The notes below the pieces were generated by a model, which worked only from the letters and a program-made list of their open reading frames with translations, was not told where the DNA came from and ran no database searches. A program made the position numbers and the translations under genes. A stretch of DNA of 46,973 nucleotides, taken from contig SVPY01000021.1 of assembly GCA_015065615.1 (NCBI GenBank), positions 1 through 46,973 of the forward strand, written 5' to 3'. The stretch comes from Oscillospiraceae bacterium. Its GTDB lineage: Bacteria; Bacillota; Clostridia; Oscillospirales; Acutalibacteraceae. This document shows, one piece after another, positions 8,096 to 16,146 of this stretch (positions are counted from its first letter, which is position 1; every line of letters starts with the position of its first letter).

Positions 8096-9001
8096 ATGGA
8101 AATTGTAACTAATAATTTAAGTGAATTGAATATTAAGGGCGAAAGAGCTTTGGCCCTTGGCTTTTTCGACGGTTTGCATAAGGCACACCGGGAGGTTATT
8201 TCAGCAGCTTCAGGTGAAAATCTTCTTTGTACTGTTGTCACATTTAAAGAGGATCCATCACTTTATTTAAGCGGTAAAACCGAATATCTGATTACAGATA
8301 GCGATAAAGAGAAGGAGCTTTGCAAAATAGGTGTAAAAAGCCTTGTAAAGCTTGATTTCAACGAAGTTAAATCTCTTTCTCCCGAAGATTTTTTCAGTGA
8401 GGTGCTTTTAAAAAAATTAAAAGCCAAGCTTATTTCCTGCGGTGATAATTACCGTTTTGGTAATAAAGCTGCAGGTGACGTTAAGCTTCTTTCAAGGCTC
8501 TGCGAAAAAAACGGCGTGAAGCTTACTGTTATAAAACCCTCAAAGTATGAAAACGAGCTTATCAGTGCTACAAGAATCAGAGGCCTTATTAAAGAAGGCG
8601 AAATGGAAATAGCAAATATAATGCTTGGCAGAAATTTCAGTTTTAAAGGCATTGTAATTAAAGGTAACAGAATCGGAAATAAATTCGGTTTCCCCACAGC
8701 TAACGTTGCTTTACCTATAGGCTTTATAAAGCCTAAGTTCGGAGTTTATGCTACTATAGTAACAATAAGCGGTAAGAAATATATAGGTGTTACCAACGTT
8801 GGCGTGAAACCAACCGTAGGCAGCGATAAAATTCTTGCTGAAACCTGGATTCAGGGTTTCAGTGAGGATATTTACGGCCAAAATATAAGAATAGAGTTTG
8901 TGAAATTTATAAGATCCGAAAAAAAGTTTGATTCACTTGAGGAGCTTAAAAATCAGGTTTTTCTAGATGCCGAAAAAGCTAAATCAGAGATAAATATTTG
9001 A
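8096..9001 (+). CDS. ribF: Bifunctional riboflavin kinase / FAD synthetase RibF
   Basis: RibF phosphorylates riboflavin to FMN and adenylates FMN to FAD. The N-terminal nucleotidyltransferase domain shows ALGFFDGLHKAHREVI (the GxFDGxHxxH nucleotide site) and ATRIRGLIKEGEM, where the classical (S/T)STxIR motif lies. The C-terminal kinase domain shows GNRIGNKFGFPTANV. About 301 residues, typical. The ATG at 8096 lies two bases beyond the truB stop; an in-frame TTG at 8090 is possible but less likely. The conserved GxH(K/R)GH second His-flanking Gly is Ala here (HKAH), a mild deviation. The reading frame continues after the TGA stop into a coding-like tail (see 9002-9091). Confidence 0.95.
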   Translation: MEIVTNNLSELNIKGERALALGFFDGLHKAHREVISAASGENLLCTVVTFKEDPSLYLSGKTEYLITDSDKEKELCKIGVKSLVKLDFNEVKSLSPEDFFSEVLLKKLKAKLISCGDNYRFGNKAAGDVKLLSRLCEKNGVKLTVIKPSKYENELISATRIRGLIKEGEMEIANIMLGRNFSFKGIVIKGNRIGNKFGFPTANVALPIGFIKPKFGVYATIVTISGKKYIGVTNVGVKPTVGSDKILAETWIQGFSEDIYGQNIRIEFVKFIRSEKKFDSLEELKNQVFLDAEKAKSEINI

Positions 9002-9091
9002 GGAATATGCTATGGAAATGCCGGGCACGGACTCAATCACGAAAAAGCACGGGAAATAAACGAAAAAATTCTTGAAATATTAAGTAAATAA
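9002..9091 (+). pseudogene. Short coding remnant in frame with ribF, alpha/beta-hydrolase-like C-terminus
   Basis: Directly after the ribF stop the same frame reads GICYGNAGHGLNHEKA then REINEKILEILSK and a TAA. The 29 codons look protein-like: a GxxGH(G)LxxEK segment followed by an amphipathic helix, as at the C-terminus of alpha/beta hydrolases where the catalytic His sits. No start codon or upstream part of such a gene is present. It may be the last piece of a deleted gene, left beside ribF by recombination, or chance. Assignment to the hydrolase fold is inference. Confidence 0.35.
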
Positions 9092-9125
9092 GCCAAAATT
9101 TGTATGGGAAAAGTGCAAAAAACTC

Positions 9126-9154
9126 TTTACAAATTAATGCGTTTTTGCTATAAT
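9126..9154 (+). promoter_or_regulatory. rpsO promoter
   Basis: TTTACA (9126-9131), 17-base spacer, TATAAT (9149-9154) preceded by TGc (extended -10). Near-consensus; transcription would begin about 9161, leaving a leader of roughly 95 bases. Confidence 0.85.
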
Positions 9155-9164
9155 ACTTTAGCTA

Positions 9165-9249
9165 CCCTAACCACGGCAAAGGGACGTACACCACCCAAGC
9201 TGTGATAAGGGCATATATTAAATAAAGCGGTAAACCCGCAAAAGGTGGT
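9165..9249 (+). ncRNA. Structured rpsO leader with SD-masking pseudoknot (S15 autoregulation candidate)
   Basis: The arms 9165-9177 and 9199-9211 form a long helix with two mismatches and one G-U. An inner GGG (181-183)/CCC (194-196) pairing is possible, and a second hairpin GCGG (9227-9230)/CCGC (9236-9239) follows. ACCACC at 9190-9195, in the apical loop, is perfectly complementary to GGTGGT at 9244-9249, which is the Shine-Dalgarno region of rpsO. The loop can therefore pair with and hide the ribosome site as a pseudoknot. S15 is known to repress its own mRNA through leader folds in several bacterial lineages; that S15 binds this RNA is inference. Confidence 0.6.
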
Positions 9250-9256
9250 AAAAGCT

Positions 9257-9520
9257 ATGCTTAAGACAGAAAAAACAGAAATCATCACAAAATTCGCTCG
9301 TCATGAAGGTGACACAGGTTCTCCCGAAGTTCAGATCGCTGTTCTCACAAGCAGAATCAACAACCTCACAGAGCACCTCAGAAGCAACAACAAGGATCAT
9401 CACTCCCGCCGCGGCCTTTTAAAGATGGTTGGCCAGAGAAGAAGCCTTCTTAACTATCTCCAGAAGATCGACATCGAGAGATACCGTGCAATCGTTGCTG
9501 AACTCGGCCTCAGAAAGTAA
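9257..9520 (+). CDS. rpsO: 30S ribosomal protein S15
   Basis: S15 is a primary 16S rRNA-binding protein of the small subunit platform. The 87-residue protein matches the family over its length: [34 protein letters not shown] and [22 protein letters not shown]. The ATG at 9257 is chosen over an in-frame GTG at 9245, because AAAGGTGG (9241-9248) is the ribosome site. It has its own promoter and terminator, so it is transcribed apart from ribF and from the inserted cassette downstream. Confidence 0.98.
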   Translation: MLKTEKTEIITKFARHEGDTGSPEVQIAVLTSRINNLTEHLRSNNKDHHSRRGLLKMVGQRRSLLNYLQKIDIERYRAIVAELGLRK

Positions 9521-9534
9521 TTTTTGTGAAATTG

Positions 9535-9567
9535 AGATACCTATCCACTGCGGTAGGTATCTTTTTT
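9535..9567 (+). terminator. rpsO intrinsic terminator
   Basis: AGATACCTA (9535-9543) pairs with TAGGTATCT (9554-9562), a perfect 9-bp stem with a 10-base loop, followed by TTTTT. Confidence 0.85.
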
Positions 9568-9590
9568 CTTGTCTAAATATAAAGAGAGTA

Positions 9591-9619
9591 ATGACAAAAA
9601 TAAAATATAATGTTATAAT
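9591..9619 (+). promoter_or_regulatory. Promoter of the inserted four-gene cassette
   Basis: ATGACA (9591-9596), 17-base spacer, TATAAT (9614-9619) with a TGt extended -10. It lies just after the rpsO terminator and just before the AAGGGAGGG ribosome site of the first cassette gene. Confidence 0.75.
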
Positions 9620-9641
9620 CTATCATAAGGGAGGGATTCTA

Positions 9642-10289
9642 ATGAAAAAGAATAAAGAATTCAAATACTATTTTGTTATTGTACTGGTCGTTGCTTCGTA
9701 CCTAATTGCTGCGTATTATTCGTCGGATGTTTCTGCATTATCTACGATCCTTACGACAGTAACAGCATTAATCGCAGCAGTCGCTTTTTGGATGCAGTTA
9801 AAGAGAACAGAAAACCTTGATGAGGCAAATTTTATCATGAGCCTGAACGATCAGTTCATCTCCAACGATGAAATGACAAGAATTGAGCACGCCTTGGAAC
9901 TGTACTATAATCAGGAATTAGAAGGTCATGAAGTTACGTTGAACTTGGTGTTGGAGCGTGAACACAATGACTGCCAGCGGCTAATTAATTATCTGGTCTA
10001 CATGGAAGGGTTGGCGGCGTTGATTAAACGCAATGTTATGCATTTGGGTGTTATCGACGACCTCTTTGCCTATCGCTTCTTTATTGCAGTAAATAATCCT
10101 ATTGTACAGAAGTTTGAACTGCTGCCTTATGCCAACTATTATCAGGGGTGTTTTGAATTGTCTGAAATGTGGACGAAACAGTGGCGTAAGGAGGGGCGTC
10201 TTATTCCGTTGGATCAGTACGCTCTGTATGAATGCGATAAGGCTCTACGCAATGTTCCTTCTGAGAACTGGAGAAATAATCATGTCTAA
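9642..10289 (+). CDS. Two-TM membrane protein of unknown function (cassette gene 1)
   Basis: A 215-residue protein not assigned to a named family with confidence. Residues about 8-27 (YYFVIVLVVASYLIAAYY) and 31-50 (SALSTILTTVTALIAAVAFW) are membrane segments; a cytoplasmic or external helical domain of about 160 residues follows, rich in acidic and aromatic residues (DEANFIMSLNDQFISNDEM, NDCQRLINYLVYMEGLAAL). The layout resembles DUF4760-type proteins, often found beside defence or accessory genes, but this is a resemblance only. ATG 9642 is set by AAGGGAGGG six bases upstream. Its stop overlaps the next gene by 8 bases. Serine TCG codons and other choices differ from the neighbouring core genes, consistent with transfer. 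Confidence 0.7.
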   Translation: MKKNKEFKYYFVIVLVVASYLIAAYYSSDVSALSTILTTVTALIAAVAFWMQLKRTENLDEANFIMSLNDQFISNDEMTRIEHALELYYNQELEGHEVTLNLVLEREHNDCQRLINYLVYMEGLAALIKRNVMHLGVIDDLFAYRFFIAVNNPIVQKFELLPYANYYQGCFELSEMWTKQWRKEGRLIPLDQYALYECDKALRNVPSENWRNNHV

Positions 10290-10914
10290 TGTTATTGTTC
10301 GCCGTGCAAGGAATACAGATGACATACCAAGGATTGCATCTTGTGTTTATCTTACAGACCCTTTCATTTATCCTGCTGCCTTTGGAACAGATGCTCATCA
10401 AGCTGCTTATGCAATTTCAAAACTGATGGGTATTGAGGATGGCTTGTTTCACCCAGATAACCTTGCGATTGCATTCCACGAGGAAGCCATTTGCGGGATT
10501 TTGCTGTACAACAAAGATGGGGCTGTATGGGACCAGAATCAATGTGCTGATCTGGTTCACGGAATTGTACCCAACAGCGATAATTTCGCTTATGTATCGG
10601 AGGTTTATTTTTCTGTCGAGTCTACTACTCCGCCTAAAGATCACATCGAGGTAATTGCTTGCTGTGTAATGCCGGAATTTAGAAATATGGGAGTCGGTAA
10701 GAGTATGCTTGACTGGTTAATAACAAATTATCCTACGTACACTTTTACGCTTGATGTGTTGGCAAATAATCCTGCTGCGATAAGTTTATACAAAAAGTTT
10801 GGATTCCAGATTACAGAAGCGCTCAAGGGATTTAGCATGGAAGAGTCAACTCGACCGGATTGTTATCATATGATCAGAAAACCCGTTGCTTTGGGAGGAA
10901 AAAGTAATGAGTAG
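10282..10914 (+). CDS. GNAT-family N-acetyltransferase (cassette gene 2)
   Basis: GNAT enzymes transfer an acetyl group from acetyl-CoA to an amine. The 210-residue protein begins MSNVIVRRARNTDDIPRIASCVY, the usual first strand and helix, and contains VIACCVMPEFRNMGVGKSMLDWL, where RNMGVG is the pyrophosphate-binding Q/RxxGxG/A loop, followed by LDVLANNPAAISLYKKFGFQI, the typical motif B. Substrate unknown. The ATG at 10282 follows GGAGA and overlaps the preceding stop by 8 bases; an upstream in-frame extension is a shadow of gene 1. Its stop overlaps gene 3 in an ATGAGTAG arrangement, so translation is probably coupled. Confidence 0.88.
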   Translation: MSNVIVRRARNTDDIPRIASCVYLTDPFIYPAAFGTDAHQAAYAISKLMGIEDGLFHPDNLAIAFHEEAICGILLYNKDGAVWDQNQCADLVHGIVPNSDNFAYVSEVYFSVESTTPPKDHIEVIACCVMPEFRNMGVGKSMLDWLITNYPTYTFTLDVLANNPAAISLYKKFGFQITEALKGFSMEESTRPDCYHMIRKPVALGGKSNE

Positions 10915-11578
10915 AATAAAACGCATTAGCACATTCATCCTTTGCATTGTTCTTTTGGCAGGTATTTCTTCTCTCTTTGTAGCCTGCAGGAAGGACAATG
11001 GCACTGAGAGTCCTTCAATTAGTGAGGAAGCAACCGAGCATTTCGAAACGGTTGACGTACCGGAGGAATATACCGTTGAGGCACCGGATGCAGATTCCTA
11101 CTACGAACAGAATTCGAAAATCGTTACTGTGATTGATGCCCAGGATTCGGATGAGGTTCTTACTGAAGCAGAAACGTATACTACTTTGACCGATCGTGGT
11201 TTCACTCAATTCCCCGTAACGAGTTCCTATTCTATGGGTGGCGAATACTACGATGCTGAGGATGTGAATAATGTAGGTACAGATAAGCACCCAATATATG
11301 AAACATACTATATAACTAACAGTGACGATATATGGTCTGTTTTCATGATTAACGGTGTTACTATGGCGTATCCTGCTTCGTATAATCTTCAGTCGAATTT
11401 AGGGGTTCAGGTGATAGTATCAGAATCTGAAACCATTATGAGTTACGATAGCACGACCAATAAGTTTTATGAGACGATTCCTAATAAGTCCGTACTACTT
11501 GTTGTAACTGTAGAGAAGATTGATGTTGCATTACTTGAACTATTAACAATAGAGGAGATTGATGGACATGTTAAATAA
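10907..11578 (+). CDS. Predicted secreted lipoprotein (cassette gene 3)
   Basis: A 223-residue protein with a basic start and hydrophobic core (MSRIKRISTFILCIVLLAG) ending in LFVAC, a plausible though imperfect lipobox with Cys26 as lipidation site. The mature part is acidic and Ser/Thr/Asp-rich with no recognised domain; it includes VIDAQDSDEVLTEAETYTTL and a SYSMGGEYYDAEDVN stretch. Expected on the outer face of the membrane. ATG 10907 follows GGGAGGA at seven bases. It overlaps both neighbours, so it belongs to one transcription unit with the SGNH hydrolase. Confidence 0.7.
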   Translation: MSRIKRISTFILCIVLLAGISSLFVACRKDNGTESPSISEEATEHFETVDVPEEYTVEAPDADSYYEQNSKIVTVIDAQDSDEVLTEAETYTTLTDRGFTQFPVTSSYSMGGEYYDAEDVNNVGTDKHPIYETYYITNSDDIWSVFMINGVTMAYPASYNLQSNLGVQVIVSESETIMSYDSTTNKFYETIPNKSVLLVVTVEKIDVALLELLTIEEIDGHVK

Positions 11579-13523
11579 GTATTTGAAAATGAAGCAATGT
11601 ATCTCACTGATTCTCGCTACGATTTTGTTCATCTCTGTTTCCCCAATACAGGTAAAAGCAACGGAATATGAAAGGAGTGATCGAATTATCGTGTCCTTGG
11701 GTGATTCGTATTCATCAGGTGAAGGAATCGAAAAATTTTATGACCAAGATCTTCCGCTTTCTGAAAAAATAGATAGCGAAGACTGGCTTGCTCATAGGTC
11801 AGAAAATGCGTGGTCTGGCATGCTGACCATTCCGGGAGTAAACGGAACAATGGCAGAAAATAGAGGAACACATTGGTATTTTGCCGCCGTATCGGGTGCA
11901 AAATCAGAGAATATTATTACCGATAAGCAAGAAAGGCCATACTGTAAGGCATATCTGACTACAAAGTATGTCAACGGAAGGTTACGGTCGGCTTATTCCT
12001 GGTATATAGGTTCTAAAGAAATAGATAAACAAATTGATATATTTGATCAACTTGAGAAAGAAGGAAAGAAAGCAGATTATGTCACTATTTCGATTGGCGG
12101 TAATGATGCTGATTTTGCGGGTATTATTACGAAAATAGTACTTGGTAGTGCTTTCTTAGATATTAGCGGACTGAGCAACAAAATATATGATACATGGGGA
12201 GATTTTTATAAAGAAGGCGGAATTAGAGATCAATTAAAGGCTACCTATAACATAATTGCTGAAAAAGCAGGGCCACAAGCTGTGATTATTGTTGTTGGAT
12301 ATCCGAGGCTACTCAATCCAAACGGAAACGGGTCAGTGATAACCCAACAAGAATCTGAGATTGTTAATAGAGCGGTTACACTATTTAACTTAGCTATCAG
12401 TGATGTTGTAACAGAATGCCGTGAACAGGATAACTTGAATATACATTTTGTTTCAGTAGAAGATGCATTTGGAGATAACGGTGCATATACAGATGAGTCT
12501 AATTCTTTAATTCACAATGTTATTCTTGGTACAAAGGAAGAAGATGTTAATGAAAAGAAAATTTCAAGCGATTACTCCGTGCATCCGAATTACAAAGGTG
12601 CTTGTGTTTATGCTCAATGTGTACAAGCAAAAATTGATGAATTAGAATTCAAAAAGTGGTCTGCTGTATATGAAAATGTACTATTACAATATGGAGATCC
12701 TGAATGTGTTTATTATGATATAGATAAAGACAATATACCGGAATTAATTGTTAGAAATGATGATTACCATTATGTTTATACATATGATGGAAGAAATGTT
12801 AGTTTTTGTGGAGAATTCTTTTGGACATATGCTCCTGTGTGCCTATATGAATATTATGATGGAAATGGAATAATTGTTCACGATGGTGGAATGGGAAATA
12901 TGCATTTAGAATATGCATATTTGTATTCGCTTATTGATGGAGAGTTAGTTTGTACAGACACATTAATGGAAGCAATAGCAAATGTAGAAGGTTATAATTA
13001 CCCGGAGTTACACGACTTTTTAGAGCGGCATAATAAAATCACGAACTTTAGAACAAACATTGGACATAGTGAATTAAGTAAAGTAGAATCCAGTGAAATA
13101 ATTCCTTCAAATGAAAGTGTTAATTATTTTCAATATATAGGCGAAAATATAGACAAGGTGGTTGCAGATTTTGGTGAAAAATATACAGATGGATTTTTGT
13201 CTGGAGGCAGTTGTTACGAATATAAGGATTTAGGAGTTTGCTTCTTCTATGATTCAACAAAAAATGTATCAGCGCTGTTACTATATGATGATTACGATTA
13301 TGGATATGGGATATCAGGAAATATGACATATCCAGAGATTGTAAAAATTGTTGATAACAAATCCGAAGGTGTAATTAACCCACCTGAAAAATACTTTAGT
13401 GAGCTAGAAGGCTGTGACAAATATACACTATATTTCAAAATGGATGGTTTGAATTTTGTGTATTCTTGGAGTTCAGATCCGGATATGAATAAATCCGATA
13501 GTCTTTACGTTTATAAAGGATAG
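11562..13523 (+). CDS. Secreted SGNH-type hydrolase with C-terminal extra domains (cassette gene 4)
   Basis: A 653-residue exported esterase-like protein. A signal peptide (ISLILATILFISVSPIQVKA) precedes the SGNH domain: block I GDSYSSGEG with nucleophile Ser49, block III GGND at 179-182, and a C-terminal D337-Y-S-V-H341 supplying Asp/His. This fold deacylates lipids or acetylated glycans. Behind it lie a DIDKDNIPELIV segment typical of calcium-loop or FG-GAP-like repeats (near residue 386) and a last region of about 130 residues with no assignment. DNA from about 12600 onward is more AT-rich than the first part, suggesting the C-terminal modules have a separate origin. Start at 11562 or 11568; GAGGAG lies at 11552-11557. 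It overlaps the preceding gene. Substrate unknown. Confidence 0.8.
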   Translation: MDMLNKYLKMKQCISLILATILFISVSPIQVKATEYERSDRIIVSLGDSYSSGEGIEKFYDQDLPLSEKIDSEDWLAHRSENAWSGMLTIPGVNGTMAENRGTHWYFAAVSGAKSENIITDKQERPYCKAYLTTKYVNGRLRSAYSWYIGSKEIDKQIDIFDQLEKEGKKADYVTISIGGNDADFAGIITKIVLGSAFLDISGLSNKIYDTWGDFYKEGGIRDQLKATYNIIAEKAGPQAVIIVVGYPRLLNPNGNGSVITQQESEIVNRAVTLFNLAISDVVTECREQDNLNIHFVSVEDAFGDNGAYTDESNSLIHNVILGTKEEDVNEKKISSDYSVHPNYKGACVYAQCVQAKIDELEFKKWSAVYENVLLQYGDPECVYYDIDKDNIPELIVRNDDYHYVYTYDGRNVSFCGEFFWTYAPVCLYEYYDGNGIIVHDGGMGNMHLEYAYLYSLIDGELVCTDTLMEAIANVEGYNYPELHDFLERHNKITNFRTNIGHSELSKVESSEIIPSNESVNYFQYIGENIDKVVADFGEKYTDGFLSGGSCYEYKDLGVCFFYDSTKNVSALLLYDDYDYGYGISGNMTYPEIVKIVDNKSEGVINPPEKYFSELEGCDKYTLYFKMDGLNFVYSWSSDPDMNKSDSLYVYKG

Positions 13524-13532
13524 TAAAATATA

Positions 13533-13578
13533 AATCTCTCTGAATCTCTAAAATAAGATTTAGGGAGATTTTCTTATT
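13533..13578 (+). terminator. Cassette terminator
   Basis: Arms 13533-13546 and 13557-13570 form a 14-bp stem with two G-U pairs and a 10-base loop, followed by a T-rich tract (TTCTTATTT). It ends the four-gene cassette, ten bases after its last stop. Confidence 0.8.
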
Positions 13579-13603
13579 TATAAGAGGAAACTTCATATTT
13601 TAC

Positions 13604-13632
13604 TTGCATTTTTGCTTGAAAACTGTTAAAAT
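13604..13632 (+). promoter_or_regulatory. pnp promoter
   Basis: TTGCAT (13604-13609), 17-base spacer, TAAAAT (13627-13632) with a TGt extended -10. It gives pnp its own transcript with a leader of about 155 bases. Confidence 0.75.
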
Positions 13633-13644
13633 ATTAGTAATAAT

Positions 13645-13784
13645 GAGTATCTGTGTGTTTAGCAGTGAAACGAGCTAAAAAAGCGGTCAGACTGTGGTTT
13701 TGGTTGGTTTTATTGTTAAACGGCAGATGCTTTCGGTACCCCATAAACCATAATATGGGAGAAAGGAAAATGGGCAAAAAGCCC
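13645..13784 (+). ncRNA. Folded 5' leader of pnp
   Basis: GAGTATCTG (13645-13653) pairs with CAGATGCTT (13724-13732), 9 bp with two G-U pairs, enclosing a hairpin TTTAGC (13658-13663)/GCTAAA (13674-13679). Further hairpins are CCCATA (13740-13745)/TATGGG (13754-13759) and GGGC-AAAAA-GCCC (13772-13784), the last just before the AAGG ribosome site at 13785. In enterobacteria PNPase represses its own mRNA through a leader helix cut by RNase III; a similar scheme here is inference. Confidence 0.5.
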
Positions 13785-13795
13785 AAGGTTTTAAT

Positions 13796-15970
13796 ATGTT
13801 TGAAAATTTCAGAACCTTTAAGACAGATTTTGCCGGCAGACCTCTTGTAATTGAAACAGGTAAAATGGCACAGCTCGCTAACGGTGAGTGTCTTGTTCGT
13901 TACGGTGAAACAACTGTTCACGTAGCAGCTACTGCAGCACCCAAGCCCAGAGACGGCGTTGATTTTTTCCCCCTCTCTGTTGATTTTGAAGAAAAACTCT
14001 ACTCTGTAGGTAAAATTCCCGGCTCTTATTTAAAGAGAGAAGGCAGACCCACAGATAAGGCAATTTTAGTTTGCCGTATGATCGATAGACCCATCCGTCC
14101 TCTTTTCCCCAAGGATATGAGAAACGACGTTTCTATCGTTTGCACAGTTATGTCTGTTGACCCTGATGCATCCCCCGAAATTGCAGCTTTAGTCGGTACT
14201 TCTGTTGCTCTTTCTATTTCCGATATTCCCTGGAACGGCCCCATCAGCGGCGTTTCCGTTGGTTTAGTAGGCGGCAAGTTCGTTATCAACCCCACAGCTG
14301 AGGAGAGAAAGGTTTCCGAAATGGCTGTTACAGTTGCTTCCACAGATAAGAAGGTTGCAATGATCGAAGCAGGCGCTAACGAAATTTCCGACGAAGATAT
14401 GCTGGACGGTATCATGTTCGGTCATAAGGAAAACCAGAAGATTATCGAGTTCATCAAGGGTATTCAGGCTGAAATCGGTAAAGAGAAGTTCTCTTATCCT
14501 TCCAATGAGCCCGACCACGATATGTTCGAGGCTATCAAGGAATTTTCTGAGGAAGATATCAAGTTCGCACTTGATACAGACGATAAATTAGTTCGTGACG
14601 AGAGACTTAAGCCCGTATACGAGAAGGTTCACGAGAAGTTCGATGAAATCTATCCCGAATGCGAAGCTAAAATCGACGAGTGCCTCTATAAGACACAGAA
14701 ATACGTTGTAAGACGTTGGCTCTTAGACGAGCAGAAGCGTGTTGACGGCAGAGGTATGGATGATATCCGTCCCTTAAACGCAGAAGTAGACCTTATCCCC
14801 AGAGTACACGGCTCCGGTATGTTCACAAGAGGTCAGACTCAGGTATTAACAGTTGCTACACTTGGTTCTATTCGTGATAACCAGCTTTTAGAGGGTATTG
14901 ACGAGGAAGAAAGCAAGAGATATATCCACCACTACAACTTCCCCTCCTACTCTGTAGGCGAGACAAAGCCTTCAAGAGGCCCCGGCAGACGTGAAGTCGG
15001 TCACGGCGCACTTGCTGAAAGAGCTTTAGTTCCCGTAATTCCTCCCGTAGAAGAATTCCCCTATACAATCAGACTCGTTTCCGAGGTTCTCTCCTCCAAC
15101 GGTTCTACATCTCAGGGTTCAATCTGCGGTTCTACACTTGCTTTAATGGCAGCAGGTGTTCCCATCAAGGCTCCCGTTGCAGGTATCTCCTGCGGTCTTA
15201 TCACAGAGGGTGACAGATGGATGACTATGGTTGATATCCAGGGTCTTGAAGACTTCTTCGGCGATATGGACTTTAAGGTAGCAGGTACACATAAGGGCAT
15301 CACAGCTATTCAGATGGACCTTAAGATCGACGGTTTAACACCCGAAATCATCAAGGATGCATTCGCAAAGACTCATAAAGCAAGAGTTCACATTCTTGAC
15401 GACGTTATGCTCAAGGCTATCCCCGAGGTCAGACCCGAGCTTAGTGAGTATGCCCCCAAGATGCTCTCCACAACTGTTCCCGTTGATAAGATCCGTGAGG
15501 TTATCGGTTCCGGCGGTAAGGTTATCCAGAAGATCTGCGCTGAATGCGAAGTTAAAATCGACATCGACGACGACGGCAAGTGCTACGTATCAGGTATTAA
15601 CCTCGATAACTGCAACCGTGCTCTCGATATTATCAATACAATCGTTAACGATCCCGAGCCCGGTTCATACTACACAGGTAAGGTAACAAGAATTATGGAC
15701 TTCGGCGCATTCGTTGAAATCGCTCCCGGTAAGGAAGGTCTCGTTCACGTTAGCCGCCTCGACGTAAGAAGAACAGAAAACGTAACAGACGTTGTTAACG
15801 TTGGCGATATCGTAAAGGTTAAGGTACTTGAAATCGACGATAAGGGCAGAATCAACCTCTCCCGCCGCGATGCTTTAATTGACCTCGACGGTATGGTAGC
15901 AGAGAACACAATCTCCGACGGCCCCAGAAAGTCCGCACCCCGCCGCGACAGACGCGACAGACGTGACTGA
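13796..15970 (+). CDS. pnp: Polyribonucleotide nucleotidyltransferase (PNPase)
   Basis: PNPase degrades RNA 3' to 5' by phosphorolysis as a homotrimer. The 724-residue protein has two RNase PH-like domains (first about 10-230 with FFPLSVDFEEKLYSVGKIPGS, second about 320-545 with GRREVGHGALAERAL and GDMDFKVAGT), a KH domain (IREVIGSGGKVIQKICAE) and an S1 domain (YYTGKVTRIMDFGAFVEI), ending in a basic RDRRDRRD tail. The start at 13796 follows AAGG by seven bases. rpsO and pnp are normally neighbours; here a 3.9-kb cassette separates them. Confidence 0.98.
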   Translation: MFENFRTFKTDFAGRPLVIETGKMAQLANGECLVRYGETTVHVAATAAPKPRDGVDFFPLSVDFEEKLYSVGKIPGSYLKREGRPTDKAILVCRMIDRPIRPLFPKDMRNDVSIVCTVMSVDPDASPEIAALVGTSVALSISDIPWNGPISGVSVGLVGGKFVINPTAEERKVSEMAVTVASTDKKVAMIEAGANEISDEDMLDGIMFGHKENQKIIEFIKGIQAEIGKEKFSYPSNEPDHDMFEAIKEFSEEDIKFALDTDDKLVRDERLKPVYEKVHEKFDEIYPECEAKIDECLYKTQKYVVRRWLLDEQKRVDGRGMDDIRPLNAEVDLIPRVHGSGMFTRGQTQVLTVATLGSIRDNQLLEGIDEEESKRYIHHYNFPSYSVGETKPSRGPGRREVGHGALAERALVPVIPPVEEFPYTIRLVSEVLSSNGSTSQGSICGSTLALMAAGVPIKAPVAGISCGLITEGDRWMTMVDIQGLEDFFGDMDFKVAGTHKGITAIQMDLKIDGLTPEIIKDAFAKTHKARVHILDDVMLKAIPEVRPELSEYAPKMLSTTVPVDKIREVIGSGGKVIQKICAECEVKIDIDDDGKCYVSGINLDNCNRALDIINTIVNDPEPGSYYTGKVTRIMDFGAFVEIAPGKEGLVHVSRLDVRRTENVTDVVNVGDIVKVKVLEIDDKGRINLSRRDALIDLDGMVAENTISDGPRKSAPRRDRRDRRD

Positions 15971-16024
15971 TTAAATTAAACAAAACAAAATAAAAAAGTA
16001 ATCAGTTGATTATAATTAAAATTA

Positions 16025-16058
16025 CAGCAGGTTTCACAAGAAGCCTGCTGATTTTTTT
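16025..16058 (+). terminator. pnp terminator
   Basis: CAGCAGGTTTC (16025-16035) pairs with GAAGCCTGCTG (16040-16050), loop ACAA, one G-U, followed by seven T. Confidence 0.9.
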
Positions 16059-16146
16059 GAAAATTTATAAATTGATGTTATTTTGATGCCTTATTGATGC
16101 TTTTTTATGTTAGAATGTTTTTAACATAAAGAAAAGAGGCGTTCGT

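Noticed and set aside
13653-13850. 65-codon frame in the pnp leader running into pnp
   Set aside because: It starts with GTG without a ribosome site, overlaps the pnp start in another frame, and its sequence has no coding character beyond a basic, hydrophobic run. The leader is better explained by RNA structure.
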